Positions 1 to 13,561 of a DNA stretch of 64,000 bases are shown piece after piece. A program made the position numbers and the translations under genes. The notes under the pieces are model-generated. The model was not told where the DNA came from. It did no database searches and worked only from the letters and a program-made list of their open reading frames with translations. The stretch lies in assembly GCA_920105625.2 (NCBI GenBank), contig OV050032.1, positions 114,746,542-114,810,541 of the forward strand. The letters run 5' to 3'. The stretch comes from Clusia tigrina (taxonomy: Eukaryota; Arthropoda; Insecta; Diptera; Clusiidae). Every line of letters begins with the position of its first letter. Position 1 is the first letter of the stretch.

Positions 1-2939
1 TTGTTAGAAAATTTCAAGATTTTAGGACGCTCCAGTAAAAAGTTACAAGCATTTGTATGTTGCAAACTTTGATAGGTGTAGGACGTACCGTAAAGAAGTT
101 TGGGGCGTTTGAAGTTTTATCAGTGTTTGATTTGGGACTCAAGGGTAGCATAGCTTCGAGCGATAGCTTAAATTGACAAGAGGCTCGGGTACTTCATTGT
201 TACAAAATTTCAAGGTTTTATGACGCTCCAGTAAAAAGTTACAAGCATTTGTATGTTGCAAACTTTGAAAGGTGTAGGACGTACCGTAAAGAAGTTAGGG
301 GCGTTTGAAGTTTTATCAGTGTTTGATTTGGGACTCAAGGGTAGCATAGCTTTGAGCGATAGCTTAAATTGACCAGAGGCTCGAGTATTTTATTGTTACA
401 AAATTTCAAGGTTTTATGACGCTCCAGTAAAAAGATACACGCATTTGTATGTTGCAAACTTTGATAGGTGTAGGACGCACCGTATAGAAGTTAGGGCCAA
501 TTGAAGTTTTATCAGTGTTTGATTTGGGACTCTAGGGTAGCATAGCTTTGTGCGATGGCTTAAATTGACAAGAGGCTCGAGTACTTTATTGTTACAAAAT
601 TTCAAGGTTTTATGACGCTCAAAAAAAAAGTTACAAGCATTTGAATGTTGCAAACTTTGATAGGTGTAGGACGTACCGTAATGAAGTTAGGGGCGTTTGA
701 AATTTTATCAGTGTTTGATTTGGGACTCAAGCGTAGCATAGCTTTGAGCGATAGCTTAAATTGAAACGAGGCTCGTGTACTTTATTGTTACAAAACTTCA
801 AGGTTTTATGACGCTCCAGTAAAAAGTTACAAGCATTTGTATGTTGCAAACTTTGATAGGTGTAGGACGTGCCGTAAAGAAGTTAGGGCCATTTGAAATT
901 TTATCAGTGTTTGATTTGCGACTCAAGGGTAGCATAGCTTTGAGCGATGGCTTAAATTGACAAGAGGCTCGAGTACTTTATTGTCACAAATTTTCAAGGT
1001 TTTATGACGCTCCAGTAAAAAGTTACAAGCATTTGTATGTTGCAAACTTTGATAGGTGTAGGACGTACCGTAAAGAAGTTAGGGCCATTTGAAGCTTTAT
1101 CAGTGTTTGATTTGGGACTCAAGGGTAGCATAGCTTTGAGCGATGGCTTAAATTGACAAGAGGCTCGAGTACTTTATTGTTACAAAATTTCAAGGTTTTA
1201 TGACGCTCCAGTAAAAAGTTACAAGCATTTGAATGTTGCAAACTTTGATAGGTGTAGGACGTACCGTAAAGAAGTTTGGGGCGTTTGAAGTTTTATCAGT
1301 GTTTGATTTGGGACTCTAGGGTAGCCTAGCTTTGAGCGATGGCTTAAATTGACAAGAGGCTCGAGTACTTTATTGTTACAAAACTTCAAGGTTTTATGAC
1401 GCTCCAGTAAAAAGTTACACGCATTTGTATGTTGCAAACTTTGATAGGTGTAGGACGTACCGTATAGAAGTTAGGGCCAATTGAAGTTTTATCAGTGTTT
1501 GATTTGGGACTCAAGGGTAGCATAGCTTTGAGCGATGGCTTAAATTGACAAGAGGCTCGAGTACTTTATTGTTACAAAATTTCAAGGTTTTATGACGCTC
1601 CAGTAAAAAGTTACAAGCATTTGTATGTTATAAACTTTGATATGTGTAGAACGTACCGTAAAGAAGTTAGGGGCGTTTGAAGTTTTATCAGTGTTTGATT
1701 TGGGACTCAAGGGTAGCATAGCTTTGAGCGATAGCTTAAATTGACAAGAGGCTCGGGTACTTCATTGTTACAAAATTTCAAGGTTTTATGACGCTCCAGT
1801 AAAAAGTTACAAGCATTTGTATGTTGCAAACTTTGATAGGTGTAGGACGTACCGTATAGAAGTTAGGGCCATTTGAAGTTTTATCAGTGTTTGATTTGGG
1901 ACTCAAGGGTAGCATAGCTTTGAGCGATAGCTTAAATTGACAAGAGGCTCGGGTACTTCATTGTTACAAAATTTCAAGGTTTTATGACGCTCCAGTAAAA
2001 AGATACAAGTATTTGTATGTTGCAAACTTTGATAGGTGTAGGACGTACCGTATAGAAGTTAGGGCCATTTGAAGTTTTATCAGCGTTTGATTTGGGACTC
2101 AAGGGTAGCATAGCTTTGAGCGATGGCCTAAATTGACAAGAGGCTCGAGTACTTTATTGTTACAAAATTTCAAGGTTTTATGACGCTCCAGTAAAAAGAT
2201 ACAAGCATTTGTATGTTGCAAACTTTGATAGGTGTAGGACATACCGTATAGAAGTTAGGGGCGTTTGAAGTTTTATCAGTGTTTGATTTGGGACTCAAGG
2301 GTAGAATAGCTTTGAGCGATGGCCTAAATTGACAAGATGCTCGAGTATTTTATTGTTACAAAATTTCAAGGTTTTATGACGCTCCAGTAAAAAGTTACAA
2401 GCATTTCAATGTTGCCAACTTTGATAGGTATAGGACGTACCGGATAGAAGTTAGGGGCGTTTGAAGTTTTATCAGTGTTTGATTTGGGACTCTATGGTAG
2501 CATAGCTTTGAGCAATAGCTTAAATTGACAAGAGGCTCGAGATCTTTATTGTTACAAAATTTCAAGGTTTTATGACGCTCCAGTAAAAAGTTACAAGCAT
2601 TTGTATGTTGCAAACTTTGATATGTGTAGGACGTACCGTAAAGAAGTTAGGGGCGTTTGAAGTTTTATCAGTGTTTGATTTGGGACTCCAGGTAGCATAG
2701 CTTTGAGCTATAGCTTAAATTGACAAGAGGCTCGAGTACTTCAATGTTACAAAATTTCAAGGTTTTATGATGCTCCAGTAAAAAGATACAAGCATTTGTA
2801 TGTTGCAAACTTTGATAGGTGTAGGATGTACCGTATAGAAGTTAGGGCCATTTGAAGTTTTATCAGTGTTTGATTTGGGACTCAAGGGTAGCATAGCTTT
2901 GAGCGATGGCTTAAATTGACAAGAGGCTCGAGATCTTTA
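1..2939 (-). repeat. 15-monomer higher-order unit, copy 1
   Basis: It starts at a distinctive monomer containing ttgttagaaaat and ttttaggacgctcc and spans 15 monomers before the same monomer returns at 2,940. Marker variants inside are an A9 tract replacing ccagt near 620, attgaaacgagg near 764, and tatgttataaac near 1,624. About 2,510 bp repeat at 2,940-5,450 (offset 2,939), about 2,100 bp at 9,427-11,526 (offset 9,426), and a shorter part at about 6,300-7,390 (offset 5,291). Confidence 0.9.
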
Positions 2940-5450
2940 TTGTTAGAAAATTTCAAGATTTTAGGACGCTCCAGTAAAAAGTTACAAGCATTTGTATGTT
3001 ACAAACTTTGATAGGTGTAGGACGTACCGTAAAGAAGTTAGGGGCGTTTGAAGTTTTATCAGTGTTTGATTTGGGACTCAAGGGTAGCATAGCTTCGAGC
3101 GATAGCTTAAATTGACAAGAGGCTCGGGTACTTCATTGTTACAAAATTTCAAGGTTTTATGACGCTCCAGTAAAAAGTTACAAGCATTTGTATGTTGCAA
3201 ACTTTGAAAGGTGTAGGACGTACCGTAAAGAAGTTAGGGGCGTTTGAAGTTTTATCAGTGTTTGATTTGGGACTCAAGGGTAGCATAGCTTTGAGCGATA
3301 GCTTAAATTGACCAGAGGCTCGAGTATTTTATTGTTACAAAATTTCAAGGTTTTATGACGCTCCAGTAAAAAGATACACGCATTTGTATGTTGCAAACTT
3401 TGATAGGTGTAGGACGCACCGTATAGAAGTTAGGGCCAATTGAAGTTTTATCAGTGTTTGATTTGGGACTCTAGGGTAGCATAGCTTTGTGCGATGGCTT
3501 AAATTGACAAGAGGCTCGAGTACTTTATTGTTACAAAATTTCAAGGTTTTATGACGCTCAAAAAAAAAGTTACAAGCATTTGAATGTTGCAAACTTTGAT
3601 AGGTGTAGGACGTACCGTAATGAAGTTAGGGGCGTTTGAAATTTTATCAGTGTTTGATTTGGGACTCAAGCGTAGCATAGCTTTGAGCGATAGCTTAAAT
3701 TGAAACGAGGCTCGAGTACTTTATTGTTACAAAACTTCAAGGTTTTATGACGCTCCAGTAAAAAGTTACAAGCATTTGTATGTTGCAAACTTTGATAGGT
3801 GTAGGACGTGCCGTAAAGAAGTTAGGGCCATTTGAAATTTTATCAGTGTTTGATTTGCGACTCAAGGGTAGCATAGCTTTGAGCGATGGCTTAAATTGAC
3901 AAGAGGCTCGAGTACTTTATTGTCACAAAATTTCAAGGTTTTATGACGCTCCAGTAAAAAGTTACAAGCATTTGTATGTTGCAAACTTTGATAGGTGTAG
4001 GACGTACCGTAAAGAAGTTAGGGCCATTTGAAGCTTTATCAGTGTTTGATTTGGGACTCAAGGGTAGCATAGCTTTGAGCGATGGCTTAAATTGACAAGA
4101 GGCTCGAGTACTTTATTGTTACAAAATTTCAAGGTTTTATGACGCTCCAGTAAAAAGTTACAAGCATTTGAATGTTGCAAACTTTGATAGGTGTAGGACG
4201 TACCGTAAAGAAGTTTGGGGCGTTTGAAGTTTTATCAGTGTTTGATTTGGGACTCTAGGGTAGCCTAGCTTTGAGCGATGGCTTAAATTAGCAAGAGGCT
4301 CGAGTACTTTATTGTTACAAAACTTCAAGGTTTTATGACGCTCCAGTAAAAAGTTACACGCATTTGTATGTTGCAAACTTTGATAGGTGTAGGACGTACC
4401 GTATAGAAGTTAGGGCCATTTGAAGTTTTATCAGTGTTTGATTTGGGACTCAAGGGTAGCATAGCTTTGAGCGATGGCTTAAATTGACAAGAGGCTCGAG
4501 TACTTTATTGTTACAAAATTTCAAGGTTTTATGACGCTCCAGTAAAAAGTTACAAGCATTTGTATGTTATAAACTTTGATATGTGTAGAACGTACCGTAA
4601 AGAAGTTAGGGGCGTTTGAAGTTTTATCAGTGTTTGATTTGGGACTCAAGGGTAGCATAGCTTTGAGCGATAGCTTAAATTGACAAGAGGCTCGGGTACT
4701 TCATTGTTACAAAATTTCAAGGTTTTATGACGCTCCAGTAAAAAGTTACAAGCATTTGTATGTTGCAAACTTTGATAGGTGTAGGACGTACCGTATAGAA
4801 GTTAGGGCCATTTGAAGTTTTATCAGTGTTTGATTTGGGACTCAAGGGTAGCATAGCTTTGAGCGATAGCTTAAATTGACAAGAGGCTCGGGTACTTCAT
4901 TGTTACAAAATTTCAAGGTTTTATGACGCTCCAGTAAAAAGATACAAGCATTTGTATGTTGCAAACTTTGATAGGTGTAGGACGTACCGTATAGAAGTTA
5001 GGGCCATTTGAAGTTTTATCAGCGTTTGATTTGGGACTCAAGGGTAGCATAGCTTTGAGCGATGGCCTAAATTTACAAGAGGTTCGAGTACTTTATTGTT
5101 ACAAAATTTCAAGGTTTTATGACGCTCCAGTAAAAAGATACAAGCATTTGTATGTTGCAAACTTTGATAGGTGTAGGACATACCGTATAGAAGTTAGGGG
5201 CGTTTGAAGTTTTATCAGTGTTTGATTTGGGACTCAAGGGTAGAATAGCTTTGAGCGATGGCCTAAATTGACAAGATGCTCGAGTATTTTATTGTTACAA
5301 AATTTCAAGGTTTTATGACGCTCCAGTAAAAAGTTACAAGCATTTCAATGTTGCCAACTTTGATAGGTATAGGACGTACCGGATAGAAGTTAGGGGCGTT
5401 TGAAGTTTTATCAGTGTTTGATTTGGGACTCTATGGTAGCATAGCTTTGA
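2940..5450 (-). repeat. 15-monomer higher-order unit, copy 2 (truncated)
   Basis: This is a direct tandem copy of 1-2,510 with the A9 tract (near 3,559), aaacgagg and tatgttataaac markers at the same relative positions. Only scattered substitutions separate the two, for example ttggggcg near 109 against taggggcg here. Similarity to copy 1 breaks at about 2,510 / 5,450, where one copy reads agcaatagct and the other agcgataact. The second unit therefore lost or never had the last two monomers. Confidence 0.88.
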
Positions 5451-6290
5451 GCGATAACTTAAATTGACAAGAGGCTCGGGTACTTTATTGTTACAAAATT
5501 TCAAGGTTTTATGACGCTCCAGTAAAAAGTTACAAGCATTTGTAAGTTGCAAACTTTGATATGTGTAGGACGTACCGTAAAGAAGTTAGGGGCGTTTGAA
5601 GTTTTATCAGTGTTTGATTTGGGACTCAAGCGTAGCATAGCTTTGAGCGATAGCTTAAATTGACAAGAGGCTCGGGTACTTCACTGTTACAAAATTTCAA
5701 GGTTTTATGACGCTCCAGTAAAAAGTTACAAGCATTTGTATGTTGCAAACTTTGATATGTGTAGGACGTACCGTAAAGAAGTGAGGGGCGTTTGAAGTTT
5801 TATCAGTGTTTGGTTTGGGACTCACGGGTAGCATAGCTTTGAGCGATAGCTTAAATTGACAAGAGGCTCGGGTACTTCATTGTCACAAAATTTCAAGGTT
5901 TTATGACGCTCCAGTAAAAAGTTACAAGCATTTGTATGTTGCAAACTTTGATAGGTGTAGGACGTACCGTAAAGAAGTTAGGGGCGTTTGAAGTTTTATC
6001 AGTGTTTGATTTGGGACTCTAGGGTAGCATAGTTTTGAGCGATAGCTTAAATTGACAAGAGGCTCGAATACTTTATTGTTACAAAATTTCAAGGTTTTAT
6101 GACGCTCCAGTAAAAAGATACAAGCATTTGTATGTTGCAAACTTTGATAGGTGTAGGACATACCGTATAGAAGTTAGGGCCATTTGAAGTTTTATCAGTG
6201 TTTGATTTGGGACTCAAGGGTAGCATAGTTTTGAGCGATAGCTTAAATTGACAAGAGGCTCGGGTACTTCATTGTTACCAAATTTCAAGG
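4620..6290 (-). repeat. 8- to 9-monomer block duplicated at 11,891-13,561
   Basis: The offset of 7,271 bp is constant across the block. Shared markers are the aggttcgagtac monomer, acaagatgctcgag, the accggatag monomer with gttgccaac, and cagtgtttggtttggg. Its left part overlaps the 15-monomer unit, so the two copying events are layered: the later block took part of the earlier unit as its template. Confidence 0.82.
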
Positions 6291-6299
6291 TTTTATGAC

Positions 6300-7390
6300 G
6301 CTCCAGTAAAAAGTTACAAGCATTTGTATGTTGCAAACTTTGATAGGTGTAGGACGTACCGTAAAGAAGTTAGGGCCATTTGAAGCTTTATCAGTGTTTG
6401 ATTTGGGACTCAAGGGTAGCATAGCTTTGAGCGATGGCTTAAATTGACAAGAGGCTCGAGTACTTTATTGTTACAAAATTTCAAGGTTTTATGACGCTCC
6501 AGTAAAAAGTTACAAGCATTTGAATGTTGCAAACTTTGATAGGTGTAGGACGTACCGTAAAGAAGTTTGGGGCGTTTGAAGTTTTATCAGTGTTTGATTT
6601 GGGACTCTAGGGTAGCCTAGCTTTGAGCGATGGCTTAAATTGACAAGAGGCTCGAGTACTTTATTGTTACAAAACTTCAAGGTTTTATGACGCTCCAGTA
6701 AAAAGTTACACGCATTTGTATGTTGCAAACTTTGATAGGTGTAGGACGTACCGTATAGAAGTTAGGGCCATTTGAAGTTTTATCAGTGTTTGATTTGGGA
6801 CTCAAGGGTAGCATAGCTTTGAGCGATGGCTTAAATTGACAAGAGGCTCGAGTACTTTATTGTTACAAAATTTCAAGGTTTTATGACGCTCCAGTAAAAA
6901 GTTACAAGCATTTGTATGTTATAAACTTTGATATGTGTAGAACGTACCGTAAAGAAGTTAGGGGCGTTTGAAGTTTTATCAGTGTTTGATTTGGGACTCA
7001 AGGGTAGCATAGCTTTGAGCGATAGCTTAAATTGACAAGAGGCTCGGGTACTTCATTGTTACAAAATTTCAAGGTTTTATGACGCTCCAGTAAAAAGTTA
7101 CAAGCATTTGTATGTTGCAAACTTTGATAGGTGTAGGACGTACCGTATAGAAGTTAGGGCCATTTGAAGTTTTATCAGTGTTTGATTTGGGACTCAAGGG
7201 TAGCATAGCTTTGAGCGATAGCTTAAATTGACAAGAGGCTCGGGTACTTCATTGTTACAAAATTTCAAGGTTTTATGACGCTCCAGTAAAAAGATACAAG
7301 CATTTGTATGTTGCAAACTTTGATAGGTGTAGGACGTACCGTATAGAAGTTAGGGCCATTTGAAGTTTTATCAGCGTTTGATTTGGGACT
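6300..7390 (-). repeat. Partial copy of the 15-monomer unit
   Basis: It matches about 1,010-2,100 at a constant offset of 5,291 bp (27 monomers minus 1 bp). It includes the gccatttgaagcttta variant, the gtagcctagc monomer and the tatgttataaac monomer. It lacks the A9 and aaacgagg markers because the copy starts downstream of them. Confidence 0.82.
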
Positions 7391-8989
7391 CAAGGGTAGC
7401 ATAGCTTTGACCGATGGCTTAAATTGACCAGAGGCTCGAGTATTTTATTGTTACAAAATTTCAAGGTTTTATGACGCTCCAGTAAAAAGTTACAAGCATT
7501 TGTATGTTGCAAACTTTGATATGTGTAGGACGTACCGTAAAGAAGTTAGGGTCGTTTGAAGTTTTATCAGTGTTTGATTTGGGACTCTAGGTAGCATAGC
7601 TTTGAGCGATAGCTCAACAGCCATGCTACCCTAGAGTCAGCTTGACAAGAGGCTCGAGTACTTTATTGTTACAAAACTTCAAGGTTTTATGACGCTCCAG
7701 TAAAAAGTTACAAGCATTTGTATGTTGCAAACTTTTATAGGTGTAGGACGTACCGTAAAGAAGTTAGGGCCATTTGAAGTTTTATCAGTGTTTGATTTGG
7801 GACTCAAGGGTAGCATAGCTTTGAGCGATGGCTTAAATTAACCAGAGGCTCGAGTATTTTATTGTTACAAAATTTCAAGGTTTTATGACGCTCCAGTAAA
7901 AAGTTACAAGCATTTGTATGTTGCACACTTTGATAGGTGTAGGACGTACCGTAAAGAAGTTAGGGCCATTTGAAGCTTTATCAGTGTTTGATTTGGGACT
8001 CTAGGGTAGCATAGCTTTGAGCGATGGCTTAAATTGACAAGAGGCTCGAGTACTTTATTGTTACAAAACTTCAAGGTTTTATGACGCTCCAGTAAAAAGT
8101 TACAAGCATTTGTATGTTGCAAACTTTGATAGGTGTAGGACGTACCGTATAGAAGTTAAGGCCATTTGAAGTTTTATCAGTGTTTGATTTGGGACTCAAG
8201 GGTAGCATAGCTTTGAGCGATAGCTTAAATTGACAAGAGGCTCGAGATCTTTATTGTTACAATATTTCAAGGTTTTATGACGCTCCAGTAAAAAGTTACA
8301 AGCATTTGTATGTTGCAAACTTTGATATATGTAGGACGTACCGTAAAGAAGTTAGGGGCGTTTGAAGTTTTATCAGTGTTTGATGTGGGACTCAAGAGTA
8401 GCATAGCTTTGAGCGATGGCTTAAATTGACCAGAGGCTCGAGTATTTTATTGTTACAAAATTTCAAGGTTTTATGACGCTCCAGTAAAAAGTTACAAGCA
8501 TTTGTATGTTGCAAACTTTGATATGTGTAGGACGTACCGTAAAGAAGTTAGGGTCGTTTGAAGTTTTATCAGTGTTTGATTTGGGACTCTAGGTAGCATA
8601 GCTTTGAGCGATAGCTTAAATTGACAAGAGGCTCGAGTACTTCATTGTTACAAAATTTCAAGGTTTTATGACGCTCCAGTAAAAAGATACAAGCATTTGT
8701 ATGTTGCAAACTTTGATAGGTGTAGGACGTACCGTAAAGAAGTTAGGGGCGTTTGAAGTTTTATCAGTGTTTGATTTGGGACTCAAGGTAGCATAGCTTT
8801 GAGCGATAGCTTAAATTAACAAGAGGCTCGAGTACTTTATTGTTACAAAACTTCAAGGTTTTATGACGCTCCAGTAAAAAGTTACAAGCATTTGTATGTT
8901 GCAAACTTTGATAGGTGTAGGACGTACCGTATAGAAGTTAAGGCCATTTGAAGTTTTATCAGTGTTTGATTTGGGACTCAAGGGTAGCA
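7391..8989 (-). repeat. Irregular satellite segment around the fold-back
   Basis: About eight monomers, several with the 1-bp-shorter gactctaggtagc form and one with the fold-back. I could not assign them to one of the larger blocks with a single offset. No gene or unique sequence is present. Confidence 0.75.
7583..7638. repeat. Fold-back (inverted repeat) insertion inside one monomer
   Basis: Where a normal monomer reads gatagcttaaattgacaag, this one has 28 bases in place of taaat (net +23). The inserted part is the reverse complement of the same monomer's gactctagggtagcat segment. Arm 1 begins gactctaggtagcatagct (7,583) and arm 2 ends ccctagagtc (7,638). The loop ttgagcgatagctcaa is itself a 6-bp stem with a 4-base loop, so the whole segment can fold into one long hairpin with a single-base bulge and mismatches. 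It is the only inverted satellite fragment I found apart from the gap junction. Confidence 0.9.
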
Positions 8990-11526
8990 TAGCTTTGAGC
9001 AATAGCTTAAATTGACAAGAGGCTCGAGATCTTTATTTTTACAAAATTTCAAGGTTTTATGACGCTCCAGTAAAAAGTTACAAGCATTTGTATGTTGCAA
9101 ACTTTGATATGTGTAGGACGTACCGTAAAGAAGTTAGGGGCGTTTGAAGTTTTATCAGTGTTTGATTTGGGACTCCAGGTAGCATAGCTTTGAGCGATAG
9201 CTTAAATTGACAAGAGGCTCGAGTACTTCAATGTTACAAAATTTCAAGGTTTTATGATGCTCCAGTAAAAAGATACAAGCATTTGTATGTTGCAAACTTT
9301 GATAGGTGTAGGATGTACCGTATAGAAGTTAGGGCCATTTGAAGTTTTATCAGTGTTTGATTTGGGACTCAAGGGTAGCATAGCTTTGAGCGATGGCTTA
9401 AATTGACAAGAGGCTCGAGATCTTTATTGTTAGAAAATTTCAAGATTTTAGGACGCTCCAGTAAAAAGTTACAAGCATTTGTATGTTGCAAACTTTGATA
9501 GGTGTAGGACGTACCGTAAAGAAGTTAGGGGCGTTTGAAGTTTTATCAGTGTTTGATTTGGGACTCAAGGGTAGCATAGCTTTGAGCGATAGCTTAAATT
9601 GACAAGAGGCTCGGGTACTTCATTGTTACAAAATTTCAAGGTTTTATGACGCTCCAGTAAAAAGTTACAAGCATTTGTATGTTGCAAACTTTGAAAGGTG
9701 TAGGACGTACCGTAAAGAAGTTAGGGGCGTTTGAAGTTTTATCAGTGTTTGATTTGGGACTCAAGGGTAGCATAGCTTTGAGCGATAGCTTAAATTGACC
9801 AGAGGCTCGAGTATTTTATTGTTACAAAATTTCAAGGTTTTATGACGCTCCAGTAAAAAGATACACGCATTTGTATGTTGCAAACTTTGATAGGTGTAGG
9901 ACGCACCGTATAGAAGTTAGGGCCAATTGAAGTTTTATCAGTGTTTGATTTGGGACTCTAGGGTAGCATAGCTTTGTGCGATGGCTTAAATTGACAAGAG
10001 GCTCGAGTACTTTATTGTTACAAAATTTCAAGGTTTTATGACGCTCAAAAAAAAAGTTACAAGCATTTGAATGTTGCAAACTTTGATAGGTGTAGGACGT
10101 ACCGTAATGAAGTTAGGGGCGTTTGAAGTTTTATCAGTGTTTGATTTGGGACTCAAGCGTAGCATAGCTTTGAGCGATAGCTTAAATTGAAACGAGGCTC
10201 GAGTACTTTATTGTTACAAAACTTCAAGGTTTTATGACGCTCCAGTAAAAAGTTACAAGCATTTGTATGTTGCAAACTTTGATAGGTGTAGGACGTGCCG
10301 TAAAGAAGTTAGGGCCATTTGAAATTTTATCAGTGTTTGATTTGCGACTCAAGGGTAGCATAGCTTTGAGCGATGGCTTAAATTGACAAGAGGCTCGAGT
10401 ACTTTATTGTCACAAAATTTCAAGGTTTTATGACGCTCCAGTAAAAAGTTACAAGCATTTGTATGTTGCAAACTTTGATAGGTGTAGGACGTACCGTAAA
10501 GAAGTTAGGGCCATTTGAAGCTTTATCAGTGTTTGATTTGGGACTCAAGGGTAGCATAGCTTTGAGCGATGGCTTAAATTGACAAGAGGCTCGAGTACTT
10601 TATTGTTACAAAATTTCAAGGTTTTATGACGCTCCAGTAAAAAGTTACAAGCATTTGAATGTTGCAAACTTTGATAGGTGTAGGACGTACCGTAAAGAAG
10701 TTTGGGGCGTTTGAAGTTTTATCAGTGTTTGATTTGGGACTCTAGGGTAGCCTAGCTTTGAGCGATGGCTTAAATTGACAAGAGGCTCGAGTACTTTATT
10801 GTTACAAAACTTCAAGGTTTTATGACGCTCCAGTAAAAAGTTACACGCATTTGTATGTTGCAAACTTTGATAGGTGTAGGACGTACCGTATAGAAGTTAG
10901 GGCCATTTGAAGTTTTATCAGTGTTTGATTTGGGACTCAAGGGTAGCATAGCTTTGAGCGATGGCTTAAATTGACAAGAGGCTCGAGTACTTTATTGTTA
11001 CAAAATTTCAAGGTTTTATGACGCTCCAGTAAAAAGTTACAAGCATTTGTATGTTATAAACTTTGATATGTGTAGAACGTACCGTAAAGAAGTTAGGGGC
11101 GTTTGAAGTTTTATCAGTGTTTGATTTGGGACTCAAGGGTAGCATAGCTTTGAGCGATAGCTTAAATTGACAAGAGGCTCGGGTACTTCATTGTTACAAA
11201 ATTTCAAGGTTTTATGACGCTCCAGTAAAAAGTTACAAGCATTTGTATGTTGCAAACTTTGATAGGTGTAGGACGTACCGTATAGAAGTTAGGGCCATTT
11301 GAAGTTTTATCAGTGTTTGATTTGGGACTCAAGGGTAGCATAGCTTTGAGCGATAGCTTAAATTGACAAGAGGCTCGGGTACTTCATTGTTACAAAATTT
11401 CAAGGTTTTATGACGCTCCAGTAAAAAGATACAAGCATTTGTATGTTGCAAACTTTGATAGGTGTAGGACGTACCGTATAGAAGTTAGGGCCATTTGAAG
11501 TTTTATCAGTGTTTGATTTGGGACTC
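8990..11526 (-). repeat. 15-monomer higher-order unit, copy 3
   Basis: It matches about 2,503-5,039 at offset 6,487 bp (33 monomers plus 19 bp, the excess reflecting the fold-back insertion and small indels between the copies). It carries gactccaggtagc at 9,171, ttgttagaaaat at 9,427, the A9 tract near 10,046, aaacgagg near 10,190 and tatgttataaac near 11,050. Similarity ends at about 11,527, where the sequence switches to actcaaatgtagc. Confidence 0.88.
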
Positions 11527-13561
11527 AAATGTAGCATAGCTTTTAGCGATGGCCTAAATTGACCAGAGGCTCGAGTACTTTATTGTTACAAAATTTCAAG
11601 GTTTTATGACGCTCCAGTAAAAAGTTACAAGCATTTGTATGTTGCAAACTTTGATATGTGTAGGACGTACCGTAAAGAAGTTAGGGGCGTTTGAAGTTTT
11701 ATCAGTCTTTGATTTGGGACTCAAGGGTAGCATAGCTTTGAGCGATAGCTTAAATTGACAAGAGGCTTTGGTACTTCATTGTTACAAAATTTCAAGGTTT
11801 TATGACGCTCCAGTAAAAAGTTACAAGCATTTGTATGTTGCAAACTTTGATAGGTGTAGGACGTACTGTATAGAAGTTAGGGCCATTTGAAGTTTTATCA
11901 GTGTTTGATTTGGGACTCAAGGGTAGCATAGCTTTGAGCGATAGCTTAAATTGACAAGAGGCTCGGGTACTTCATTGTTACAAAATTTCAAGGTTTTATG
12001 ACGCTCCAGTAAAAAGTTACAAGCATTTGTATGTTGCAAACTTTGATAGGTGTAGGACGTACCGTATAGAAGTTAGGGCCATTTGAAGTTTTATCAGTGT
12101 TTGATTTGGGACTCAAGGGTAGCATAGCTTTGAGCGATAGCTTAAATTGACAAGAGGCTCGGGTACTTCATTGTTACAAAATTTCAAGGTTTTATGACGC
12201 TCCAGTAAAAAGATACAAGCATTTGTATGTTGCAAACTTTGATAGGTGTAGGACGTACCGTATAGAAGTTAGGGCCATTTGAAGTTTTATCAGCGTTTGA
12301 TTTGGGACTCAAGGGTAGCATAGCTTTGAGCGATGGCCTAAATTGACAAGAGGTTCGAGTACTTTATTGTTACAAAATTTCAAGGTTTTATGACGCTCCA
12401 GTAAAAAGATACAAGCATTTGTATGTTGCAAACTTTGATAGGTGTAGGACATACCGTATAGAAGTTAGGGGCGTTTGAAGTTTTATCAGTGTTTGATTTG
12501 GGACTCAAGGGTAGAATAGCTTTGAGCGATGGCCTAAATTGACAAGATGCTCGAGTATTTTATTGTTACAAAATTTCAAGGTTTTATGACGCTCCAGTAA
12601 AAAGTTACAAGCATTTCAAAGTTGCCAACTTTGATAGGTATAGGACGTACCGGATAGAAGTTAGGGGCGTTTGAAGTTTTATCAGTGTTTGATTTGGGAC
12701 TCAATGGTAGCATAGCTTTGAGCGATAACTTAAATTGACAAGAGGCTCGGGTACTTTATTGTTACAAAATTTCAAGGTTTTATGACGCTCCAGTAAAAAG
12801 TTACAAGCATTTGTATGTTGCAAACTTTGATATGTGTAGGACGTACCGTAAAGAAGTTAGGGGCGTTTGAAGTTTTATCAGTGTTTGATTTGGGACTCAA
12901 GCGTAGCATAGCTTTGAGCGATAGCTTAAATTGACAAGAGGCTCGGGTACTTCACTGTTACAAAATTTCAAGGTTTTATGACGCTCCAGTAAAAAGTTAC
13001 AAGCATTTGTATGTTGCAAACTTTGATATGTGTAGGACGTACCGTAAAGAAGTGAGGGGCGTTTGAAGTTTTATCAGTGTTTGGTTTGGGACTCACGGGT
13101 AGCATAGCTTTGAGCGATAGCTTAAATTGACAAGAGGCTCGGGTACTTCATTGTTACAAAATTTCAAGGTTTTATGACGCTCCAGTAAAAAGTTACAAGC
13201 ATTTGTATGTTGCAAACTTTGATAGGTGTAGGACGTACCGTAAAGAAGTTAGGGGCGTTTGAAGTTTTATCAGTGTTTGATTTGGGACTCTAGGGTAGCA
13301 TAGTTTTGAGCGATAGCTTAAATTGACAAGAGGCTCGAATACTTTATTGTTACAAAATTTCAAGGTTTTATGACGCTCCAGTAAAAAGATACAAGCATTT
13401 GTATGTTGCAAACTTTGATAGGTGTAGGACATACCGTATAGAAGTTAGGGCCATTTGAAGTTTTATCAGTGTTTGATTTGGGACTCAAGGGTAGCATAGC
13501 TTTGAGCGATAGCTTAAATTGACAAGAGGCTCGGGTACTTCATTGTTACAAAATTTCAAGG
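11527..13561 (-). repeat. Satellite block copied from the 4.6-6.3 kb region
   Basis: From about 11,891 it matches 4,620-6,290 at offset 7,271, with the aggttcgagtac, acaagatgctcgag and gtgtttggtttggg markers. The first two monomers (11,527-11,890) carry the actcaaatgtagc and agaggctttgg variants and are not part of that copy. Confidence 0.8.
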
